Assembly: GCA_934646865.1 (NCBI GenBank)
Contig: CAKUEU010000010.1
Coordinates: 1-42,159 of the forward strand
Length of the DNA: 42,159 bases
Origin: an uncultured Collinsella sp.
GTDB lineage: Bacteria; Actinomycetota; Coriobacteriia; Coriobacteriales; Coriobacteriaceae
Direction: 5' to 3'
Positions 25,031 to 31,343 of this stretch are shown piece by piece. Under the pieces are notes generated by a model, which worked only from the letters and a program-made list of their open reading frames with translations, made no database searches and was not told where the DNA came from. Each line of letters starts with the position of its first letter. Position 1 is the first letter of the stretch. The position numbers were made by a program, and so were the translations under genes.

Positions 25031-25633
25031 ATGGGCATCTTTAAGAACGATGACCAAAAATCGAGTCAGTTTGGATTTGACGAGAAGAGCATGGCGGGCA
25101 AGGCCGTCAAGGCCGTGCGTTGGATCTACGCCATCACCGGCGTCATCGCACTCCTCGCCGGCATCGCACTGCTTTTTGCACCCGCCAAATCCCTCGTCTT
25201 TTTGACGACCGTCCTGGGCTTTTACTTTGTAATCACCGCCGCCATCAGGCTGTTTACCGCTATTTTCGAGCCGCTGCTACCTACCGGCTGGCGCGTGACG
25301 AGCATCATCTCCAACCTGCTCATCATCCTGGGCGGTGTGATAATCCTGCGCAACCAGGCCTTCTCGACCGCGACCCTCACCACGCTCGTGGTGGTCGTTG
25401 CCGGCTTTGGCTGGATCGTCGAGGGCGTCATGTCGATTCTGGAGTCCGAACTTTCGTCCAACCGCGCCCTCGCCATCCTGAGTGGTGCGCTCTCCATCAT
25501 CGCCGGCATGTTCGTGTTTATCTATCCGCTGTGGTCGGCCAAGATGCTCGTCATCTTTAGCGGCGCTGCGCTGCTAGTGTTTGGCGTGACGCTGATTATT
25601 CGCGCCATTCAATTTGGCAAACTGGTGCACTAG
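25031..25633 (+). CDS. HdeD-like (DUF308) membrane protein
   Basis: 200 residues with six hydrophobic segments arranged as three similar pairs, the pattern of HdeD/DUF308. E. coli HdeD supports acid resistance; here the role is unproven. Segments include WIYAITGVIALLAGIALLF, SLVFLTTVLGFYFVITAA and LLIILGGVIILR. The first 30 residues are hydrophilic. The ATG at 25031 follows AAAGGAG. It directly abuts the UPF0178 gene (stop TAG then ATG), so the two are translationally linked. Confidence 0.85.
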   Translation: MGIFKNDDQKSSQFGFDEKSMAGKAVKAVRWIYAITGVIALLAGIALLFAPAKSLVFLTTVLGFYFVITAAIRLFTAIFEPLLPTGWRVTSIISNLLIILGGVIILRNQAFSTATLTTLVVVVAGFGWIVEGVMSILESELSSNRALAILSGALSIIAGMFVFIYPLWSAKMLVIFSGAALLVFGVTLIIRAIQFGKLVH

Positions 25634-26116
25634 ATGCCGCGAACCCTTTTTATTGACGCTGACGCCTGCCCGGTCACGCGCGAGTCGATCGACTGCGCGC
25701 GACGGGCGGGCGTCGCCGTTGTTATCGCCGGCAACAGCACGCAGAACCTGGAACGTCACATTCGCCGCGACGATCCGCGCGATGCCGAGCACGCACGACG
25801 CGGCTTTTGGGTCTCGACGCTTGACGTGAGCGTGGGCGCCGATAGCGCCGACTTTGCCATTGTCGAGCGCCTGCGGGCGGGCGATGTGGTCGTGACGCAG
25901 GACATTGGCCTGGCGAGCATGGTGCTCGGGCGCGATGCCGCCGCCATCGGCGTGCGCGGGCGCGTCTACGACAAGGCAACTATCGACATGCAGCTGTTTA
26001 TCCGTCACGAGGAAAAGAAAGTGCGCCGCGCCGGCGGTCGCACCCGAGGGCCAGCAGCCTTCACCAGCGAGGACCGAGCTCACTTTAAGCGTAACCTCAC
26101 CGAGCTGCTGCGCTAA
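25634..26116 (+). CDS. UPF0178 (YaiI/YqxD) family protein
   Basis: 160 residues, the normal length. Motifs include LFIDADACPVTRES (residues 5-18), NSTQN, VGADSADFAIVERLRAGDVVVTQDIGLASMVLGR and the C-terminal GPAAFTSEDRAHFKRNL. Conserved acidic residues suggest a PIN-like or Toprim-like metal site, but the biochemical role is not established. The ATG immediately follows the stop of the HdeD-like gene, and no separate ribosome-binding site is strong, which suggests coupling. A palindrome begins at the base after the stop codon. Confidence 0.9.
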   Translation: MPRTLFIDADACPVTRESIDCARRAGVAVVIAGNSTQNLERHIRRDDPRDAEHARRGFWVSTLDVSVGADSADFAIVERLRAGDVVVTQDIGLASMVLGRDAAAIGVRGRVYDKATIDMQLFIRHEEKKVRRAGGRTRGPAAFTSEDRAHFKRNLTELLR

Positions 26117-26227
26117 AGCAAAAGGGTAGATTTTTGGGACATGCCCAGAAATCTACCCTTTTGCTTTTAGGCACGGAGAATGCGCAGGTCACGAGGGCAG
26201 ATTTTAAGGCATGTCCCAAAAATCTAC
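26117..26227. repeat. Three-armed palindrome filling a convergent gap; includes terminator hairpin
   Basis: AGCAAAAGGGTAGATTT (26117-26133) and its complement (26149-26165) form a 17-bp stem followed by TTTAG, a terminator for the UPF0178 gene. In addition GTAGATTTTTGGGACATGCC (26126-26145) is exactly complementary to 26208-26227, an alternative pairing. The element starts at the base after one stop codon and ends at the base before the other. Confidence 0.85.
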
Positions 26228-27310
26228 TTAGAGACCAAAGGCGGACAGGACGAGGCCCCAACCGGCGCCGATGACGTACATCATGACTAGGAACAGGGCG
26301 TTTTCGCGGGCGCTGCGGTTGGTGCGGAACAGCACCAGGTAGCCCACACCGGCGGAAATGAGCGTTCCGGCGAGCATCGGGGCCAGCTGCAGCGCACCTT
26401 CGAGGTACAGCTGTGTAATGACGACGCTGGCAGAGCAGTTGGGGATCAGACCAACAAGTGCCGAGCCCAGAACAGCGAGTGTCTCATTACCGCGCAGAAA
26501 CTGCTCGATCGCAGATTCGCCAAAGGTCTCGAGCACGGCGACCAAGATCAGCGTCACCAGGAAAATGAACACCGATACCTGCACGGTGTGCGAGATCGCG
26601 CTGCGGATGATCGACAGGACGGGCGCGCCCTCGTGGGAATGCGAGTGACCGTGATCGTGGTGGTGACCATGCTCATCCACGTGATCGTGCCCATGGGCAT
26701 GCCCGTGCTCACCCTCATCCTCGTCGCAGCCGCAATGATCACGCTCGCACAGCTCGTGGATATGGTCGGCGCTCACGCCTGCCTCGGCCACCTCGTCGAT
26801 AATGTCGCCGCCGGTGTGGTCATCGTGCGCGCAGTTCACGTGGGCCGGATTGGCCGCGGTTCCCAGCACGGTTCGACGAATCGCGGCATGCGCGCGGGCG
26901 TTACGGCGCAACCCGCGAATGGCGGCGTCCACGATAAAGCCTGTGACCAGCGCGATCAGTGCCTTCGATGCCAGCAGCATCGCCATGGCCTGCACGGGAA
27001 CTTGCTCGGCAAGCAACAGCGGCAGCATCTCGTCGGAGGTCGAAAGGAACACCGCCACCAGCGTGCCCAGCGTCACGACACGGCCGGCGTACAGCGTGGC
27101 CGCCATGGCCGAAAAACCGCACTGCGGCACGATGCCCAGCAGCGAACCGACAACCGGACCCGCGGCACCGGCGCGCTTGATGGCGCCATTGACGCGGTCG
27201 CCCGCAACGTGCTCAAGAGTCTCGAGCGCAAGATACGTCACCAACAAAAACGGCACCAGCGAGAGCGTGTCTTTACCGGCGTCGAGCAGAATATCTATCA
27301 GTAAATCCAT
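26228..27310 (-). CDS. Putative 10-TM heavy-metal exporter (ArsP_2 family), His-rich loop
   Basis: 360 residues. It has two membrane halves of about five segments, each with a related motif: GIVPQCGFSAMAATLYAG (59-76) and GLIPNCSASVVITQLYLEG (about 287-305). Between them, residues 160-226 form a cytoplasmic or external loop with many histidines (201-226 alternates His with Asp, Gly and Ser) and Cys at 160, 188, 193 and 195. The family is named arsenic efflux, but the loop looks suited to Zn, Mn, Ni or Co. AAAGG lies 11 nt before the ATG. Its promoter region has repeated CTAG motifs. Confidence 0.78.
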   Translation of the reverse strand: MDLLIDILLDAGKDTLSLVPFLLVTYLALETLEHVAGDRVNGAIKRAGAAGPVVGSLLGIVPQCGFSAMAATLYAGRVVTLGTLVAVFLSTSDEMLPLLLAEQVPVQAMAMLLASKALIALVTGFIVDAAIRGLRRNARAHAAIRRTVLGTAANPAHVNCAHDDHTGGDIIDEVAEAGVSADHIHELCERDHCGCDEDEGEHGHAHGHDHVDEHGHHHDHGHSHSHEGAPVLSIIRSAISHTVQVSVFIFLVTLILVAVLETFGESAIEQFLRGNETLAVLGSALVGLIPNCSASVVITQLYLEGALQLAPMLAGTLISAGVGYLVLFRTNRSARENALFLVMMYVIGAGWGLVLSAFGL

Positions 27311-27353
27311 GACGGATGGAACCTTTCGTGTCTTTCGGCAGCATTGTAAAAGT

Positions 27354-27400
27354 CCTAGCGGTCAACTAGGGTATTGTAGTTGTCCTAGGCGCGGTGCCAA
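27354..27400 (-). promoter_or_regulatory. Promoter with CTAG-type operator motifs for the metal exporter
   Basis: On the minus strand TTGGCA (27400-27395) and TACAAT (27378-27373) are 16 bases apart, a fair sigma-70-type promoter. CCTAGG (27384-27389) sits in the spacer, and CCTAG...CTAGG (27354-27358 and 27366-27370) forms an inverted pair just downstream. Positions overlapping the start site suit repression, perhaps by a metal sensor. Confidence 0.5.
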
Positions 27401-27481
27401 TAGTTGCCCATGGTAAACTATCATCTCGCCATAACTCAGTAACCCCAAGCCGCGCGACGCGGCCCATCCAAGGAGCAGCAT

Positions 27482-28450
27482 ATGAACGTTTCGCAAGCAC
27501 TTGAATACGAGCGCCAGCCGTTTATCCCCATGTTTATCTATGGCGATCACGGCGCCATGGAGTCCGAGCGCCAAAAGGGCGAGGAGGCCCTCAAGGTGCT
27601 CGAGACCGAGTACTTTACCGCCGAGGGCGACCCCGGCTTCGATTTTGCCACCGTGCGCGACCTGGCCGACCGCAACCGCGACCTGTGCGACCAGATCGGC
27701 GAGGCGCGTCTGCGTAACGTGACGCCCGCGACGCTTTCGCGCGGCCTGTCCGATGCCGACACCTGCGCCGCCATCGGCAAGATGCAGAAGCGCACCGCGG
27801 CGTCCGTCATGCGCGAGATCCGCGGCGACCGCGACGCGCTCGGCGTGGCGTATGCCCGCAAGCCCATCCAGGGCACGGTGCTGGGCATCGACATCGAAAC
27901 CACCGGTCGCGCGCCCGAGCGCGGCTACATCATCAACGTGGGCTGGGAGATCATGGACCTCACCAGCGACGCCGTCCCGCACGACGCCGAGGCGCACTAC
28001 TGCGGCCTGCCCGATACCTATCGGGGCGAGGACGTGCCACTGTCGAATATCCACCATATCACCTGGGACGACATCGACGGCAAAAAGCCGTTCCGCGAGA
28101 ACAAGGAGCTACAAAAGCAGCTGCTCAAGCTCATGAAAAAGTATCCGTACATGGCGCACAACGCCGCCTTCGAGGACAGCTGGTTCAAGATTCACCTTGA
28201 CGGCTACGCCGAGGCGCGCCGCGCCGGCAAGATCATCGTCATCGACTCGCGCCAGATCTGCCGCAGTCTGGACGCCGACGTGCGCTCGCTCCCCCGCGAA
28301 TCCGCGCCCGCCGCGCTCGAGAACTGGGCACGCCGCCGCGGCACCCTCGCCGCCGACGCCAACGAGCAGCACCTGGGCCTGGACGACACCGACCTCATGC
28401 TCCGAACCGTCCAAGCCGAGTTCAACCTCAAGAACCTGTTCGCAAAATAG
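27482..28450 (+). CDS. DnaQ-like 3'-5' exonuclease with uncharacterised N-terminal region
   Basis: 322 residues. From about residue 130 it is a DEDDh exonuclease: D137 and E139 in LGIDIETTG, D232 in HNAAFED, and H297 with D302 in HLGLDDTD. IHHITWDDI lies between. Relatives are the DNA polymerase III epsilon subunit and stand-alone RNA or DNA nucleases. The first 130 residues are mostly helical and charged, with no match I recognise. The ATG follows AAGGAG. It stands alone, divergent from the metal exporter, and is followed by a hairpin terminator. Confidence 0.85.
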   Translation: MNVSQALEYERQPFIPMFIYGDHGAMESERQKGEEALKVLETEYFTAEGDPGFDFATVRDLADRNRDLCDQIGEARLRNVTPATLSRGLSDADTCAAIGKMQKRTAASVMREIRGDRDALGVAYARKPIQGTVLGIDIETTGRAPERGYIINVGWEIMDLTSDAVPHDAEAHYCGLPDTYRGEDVPLSNIHHITWDDIDGKKPFRENKELQKQLLKLMKKYPYMAHNAAFEDSWFKIHLDGYAEARRAGKIIVIDSRQICRSLDADVRSLPRESAPAALENWARRRGTLAADANEQHLGLDDTDLMLRTVQAEFNLKNLFAK

Positions 28451-28517
28451 CGAGGCGGATCGTCGTAGCCCCGTAACAGCGCAGAACATACCGCAGCAAA
28501 CCAAATGAATGCTCAGG

Positions 28518-28551
28518 ATGCGGGACGCGACCCTTCGGCTGCGTCCCGCAT
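28518..28551 (+). terminator. Hairpin terminator after the exonuclease gene
   Basis: ATGCGGGACGC (28518-28528) and GCGTCCCGCAT (28541-28551) are perfect complements. The tail TGCATTC is only weakly T-rich. It lies 67 bases after the stop codon. Confidence 0.65.
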
Positions 28552-28597
28552 TGCATTCACACAGCAAAGAACACCCTCCCCAGCCAACTTTGCATAT

Positions 28598-28790
28598 GGC
28601 CACCAACATTTTTCGAGTTATTCGGCCAGTTAAACCACAGCAAGGGACTATTAAGCCGTAATTGAGTGCCTCAGCCTCCCTGATTTCACAACCGAGTCCC
28701 ATTAATCGACCCGAATCAATACAAAGAGGGCATTTCGGTAACGTCATTCGCGCAGCAAGAGGCCGAATAACTCAAAAATTGTTGTTGACG
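28598..28790. repeat. TTATTCGGCC inverted-repeat element, left copy
   Basis: Ends 28598-28627 and 28761-28790 are imperfect inverted repeats sharing ATTTTTCGAGTTATTCGGCC in the left arm. The 130-base interior is noncoding. The same ends recur at 30225-30448, on the other side of the nuclease gene. From 28791 to the nuclease start (about 208 bases) I see no clear signal. Confidence 0.8.
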
Positions 28791-28998
28791 CATTAGAGGA
28801 ACCGGCTGAAAACCCTGAAAACCAGGAATTCACAACTAAGCTCGCCTCATAAAGGCGCAACCGACAGAAGTCACCCCGCCAAAGCCGACACCTCGGCCGA
28901 CGGTCCGATACCTACCGTTCACAGAAGACAAACCGCACTCCCGTACCGTTGCCCGAAGCTTCGAGCGCGTCTGCTACCGGCTATGCCATGATGCCCAT

Positions 28999-30207
28999 AT
29001 GGGAATTGTTCTGTCACATGCCACCGCGCGCGCTGTATACCAAACGGCCGAGTCGATCGCGATATATGCGACCGACCCCATACCCATGGATAAGATCAGG
29101 GCATCTGCGCCGACCACATCCGACCTCGAGGCGGCCCGGGCATGGCTCAAAAGGAAGAATGTCGATTCCGAAACCATCCATGTGCTGACGTTTTCCAACA
29201 ATGCTCAAAGGCATCGCAAGGGCTGCGTCTGCCACCTCACGCGCTATGTGTTCGATGCAGAAAGCTACCTCGAACTAGAGCCGAACGTCTACATCGTCGA
29301 CATCAAGCTGTGTGCCTTACAGGCAGCAGCTGATCTCGACCTTTCGGAACTCGTTGAGTATTACTTTGAAATCTGCGGCTCTTACGCGCTTGAAACGTCC
29401 GACGAAACTCAATATCGCGAACGTCCCGCCCTAACCACTGTCGACGAGCTCAGGGCATTCTTTTCACAGGCATCGGGCTATCGCGGATCAAATAAAGCGC
29501 TTAAGGCACTTTCATATGTACGCGGCGGCTGCCGTTCCCCACTCGAGACGGCGTTTGTCATGATGCTCACCATGCCCAAGTCGATGGGCGGCTTGGGCAT
29601 ACACTCTGTTCAAACAGACTATCGGGTCCCGGTAACCAAAAGATATGCCGCGCTCACGCGGCGTACGGTGTTCTACCTCGATGCATATCTCGAAAACTCC
29701 ATGACCGATATCGAGTACAACGGCTTTTACCACGATGAACCCGAACAACAAGCAATTGACGAGGAACGCCGCAACACGCTTCGGAGCATGGGGTATGTCG
29801 TTATCACCGTCAGCCGTCATTCGTTTTTCAAACAGTCCGCCTTTAGGCGTGTCATGGAGGCGATTCGCATCCGCGAGAAGATATGGCCTGGTCGCCTTCC
29901 GAATAACTTCGCCATCCAGCAGGAAGCTCTTCGCCAATTTGTCTTGCGACGCTACTTTGAATACGGCCGGCGTGTCCTCGAGGCGCTTAGAGAAGAGGAG
30001 GTCGCCAAACGCGAGATTGCAGGTCAGTGCCCGCAGATCGACGACCCGAGCATCAATGATGTCCCCGAGCCAGATGACATGCAGCACGTTGCAGAACTTG
30101 CCGAGGAAATCAATGCACCATGGGAATGCGACATATCCGAAAAAACCGATGAGGATCGCACGGGAGACGACGCGATTGTTGATGTAATCGAAAGTTTGCT
30201 CTTCTAA
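28999..30207 (+). CDS. Predicted PD-(D/E)XK nuclease-like protein (DUF559/Vsr-like core), paralogue 2
   Basis: 402 residues. The N-terminus (GIVLSHATARAVYQ) and a helical middle (YYFEICGSYALE, G-YRGSNKALKA, SPLETAFVMML, GGLGIHS) match paralogue 1. The core reads D228 (YLDAYLEN), E239-Y-N241-G242, H245, D254-x(3)-R258, then MGYVVITVSRHSF and FRRVMEAI, as in DUF559 and Vsr nucleases. A C-terminal acidic tail of about 75 residues is extra. It begins about 208 bases after one inverted-repeat element and ends 17 bases before a second, and its codons use more A/T than its neighbours. Transfer as a unit is inferred; target and function are unknown. Confidence 0.72.
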   Translation: MGIVLSHATARAVYQTAESIAIYATDPIPMDKIRASAPTTSDLEAARAWLKRKNVDSETIHVLTFSNNAQRHRKGCVCHLTRYVFDAESYLELEPNVYIVDIKLCALQAAADLDLSELVEYYFEICGSYALETSDETQYRERPALTTVDELRAFFSQASGYRGSNKALKALSYVRGGCRSPLETAFVMMLTMPKSMGGLGIHSVQTDYRVPVTKRYAALTRRTVFYLDAYLENSMTDIEYNGFYHDEPEQQAIDEERRNTLRSMGYVVITVSRHSFFKQSAFRRVMEAIRIREKIWPGRLPNNFAIQQEALRQFVLRRYFEYGRRVLEALREEEVAKREIAGQCPQIDDPSINDVPEPDDMQHVAELAEEINAPWECDISEKTDEDRTGDDAIVDVIESLLF

Positions 30208-30224
30208 AGGCAGTCCCTGCAGAT

Positions 30225-30448
30225 GCTCACCAACATTTTTCGACTTATTCGGCCACCGTCGAGCCCAATCAACAGCAATAAAGCCTAATGAAGTTTCCAA
30301 TAGAATTGAGTTTGCAAGAACTCTTGCAGAGAAAGAACTGATTCGTCCAGCATTGAACAGTTTAAAGTTCAAATATGAACAACCTTAATGCTCCACAAGG
30401 CGGTCTCCCTGGTATGCTGGCCGAATAACTCGATTTTTGTTGGTGAGC
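30225..30448. repeat. TTATTCGGCC inverted-repeat element, right copy
   Basis: Ends 30225-30254 and 30419-30448 (GCTCACCAACATTTTTCG... and its complement) match the ends of the left copy at 28598-28790. The interior is longer (164 bases), A/T-rich, noncoding and not clearly similar to that of the left copy, so the ends are conserved more than the middle. Confidence 0.8.
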
Positions 30449-30522
30449 AACGAACCGAGCTACTTGCAACCGCAAAACCCCGAAGCAAAGGCACGCGATC
30501 GTCATATTTGCCGCACTTTGTA

Positions 30523-30582
30523 TTGACATATGAACATGCGCTCATATAATCGGAAGCAAGTTATATGAGCACATGTTCATAT
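30523..30582 (+). promoter_or_regulatory. Promoter with two ArsR/SmtB-type operators before the metal repressor
   Basis: TTGACA (30523-30528) and TATAAT (30545-30550) are 16 bases apart, a near-consensus promoter. Operator 1, ATATGAACATGCGCTCATAT (30528-30547), overlaps both boxes; operator 2, ATATGAGCACATGTTCATAT (30563-30582), lies over the start region. Both match the known 12-2-12 form of SmtB/CadC sites, so apo-repressor would shut the promoter. Confidence 0.88.
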
Positions 30583-30596
30583 GAAAGGATGTTGCA

Positions 30597-30962
30597 ATGA
30601 GCGGTCACGCTGATGAAACAAAGACTGGCATCGAGGCCACTGAGTCAATCGTTCCCACCACCTGCTCGCCCGAGGACCTGCCCGACGAGGAGCTGCTGTA
30701 CGACCTGGCAGACCTGTTCAAGGTCTTCAGCGACACCACGCGCATCAAGATCCTCTATGCCCTCATGGGCCGCGAGCTGTGCGTGGCAGACATCGCCGAA
30801 GCGACCGAAACCTCGCAGTCCGCGGTCTCGCACCAGCTGCGCACGCTCAAGCAGTCGCACCTGGTCAAGTTCCGCCGCGACGGCCGCAATATCCTGTACT
30901 CGCTCGCCGACGACCATGTTTACACCATGCTCAACCAGGGCATGAGCCACATCTGCGAATAA
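30597..30962 (+). CDS. ArsR/SmtB-family metal-sensing repressor
   Basis: 121 residues. A winged helix repressor that leaves DNA when it binds metal. FKVFSDTTRIKILYALMGRELCVADIAEATETSQSAVSHQLRTL (about 41-84) holds the helix-turn-helix. The alpha-5 zinc site residues D105, H107, H118 and E121 match the SmtB/CzrA spacing. The alpha-3 motif is ELCVAD: C62 is present, but Ala stands where CadC has its second Cys, so a zinc/cobalt sensor of the alpha-5 type is favoured over a Cd/Pb sensor. AAAGGA precedes the ATG. It controls itself and probably the ATPase gene through matching operators. Confidence 0.92.
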   Translation: MSGHADETKTGIEATESIVPTTCSPEDLPDEELLYDLADLFKVFSDTTRIKILYALMGRELCVADIAEATETSQSAVSHQLRTLKQSHLVKFRRDGRNILYSLADDHVYTMLNQGMSHICE

Positions 30963-31025
30963 CAGCCAACCACGGTACCAGCGCGGCCGGCGCCCAGGCC
31001 GCTAACACAGGGAAAGGAACCAATC

Positions 31026-31244
31026 ATGAAAAAGCAGTTCAAACTCGACGAGATCGACTGCGCCAACTGCGCGCGCGAACTTCAGGAGGAGCTGGCCAAG
31101 CTCGAGGGCGTCAAATCCGTGTCCGTCAACTTTATGACCCAGAAACTGACGCTCGAGGCCGACGACGCCGAGTTCGACGAGGTCCTGGACCGCGTCGTTG
31201 AGTTCACCGCCGACGCCGAGCCCGACTGCGAGATCATCCTCTAG
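31026..31244 (+). CDS. Stand-alone HMA metal-binding protein
   Basis: 72 residues. It has the heavy-metal-associated ferredoxin-like fold with DCANCARELQ (C12 and C15 as metal ligands), followed by LEGVKSVSVNFMTQKLTLE. This is the type of domain usually fused to the N-terminus of Zn/Cd P-type ATPases. The ATPase two genes on lacks it, so this protein may act as its detached metal-binding module or as a chaperone. AAAGGAAC precedes the ATG. It lies 63 bases after the repressor gene. Confidence 0.88.
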   Translation: MKKQFKLDEIDCANCARELQEELAKLEGVKSVSVNFMTQKLTLEADDAEFDEVLDRVVEFTADAEPDCEIIL

Positions 31245-31265
31245 TCCGCACACGCGCCAACCCGC

Positions 31266-31288
31266 AAGGCCGCGCTTGCCGCGGCCTT
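31266..31288 (+). terminator. GC hairpin between HMA and ATPase genes
   Basis: AAGGCCGCG and CGCGGCCTT pair perfectly around CTTGC. The tail is TGCTCG, so any termination would be partial. The downstream ATPase has its own operator at 31302-31321 and probably its own promoter. Confidence 0.5.
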
Positions 31289-31301
31289 TGCTCGCGATAT
31301 T

Positions 31302-31321
31302 ATATGAGCGAGTGTTCATAC
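31302..31321 (+). promoter_or_regulatory. Third ArsR/SmtB-type operator, before the P-type ATPase
   Basis: ATATGAGCGAGTGTTCATAC matches the two sites upstream of the repressor in 17-18 of 20 positions. It lies 22 bases before the ATPase start, so the repressor probably controls the ATPase directly. Confidence 0.8.
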
Positions 31322-31343
31322 ATTCAAATGGGAGGTTTGAATC

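Noticed and set aside
28598..30448. Conventional insertion sequence
   Set aside because: The inner gene lacks DDE, HUH or recombinase motifs, and no target-site duplication was visible.
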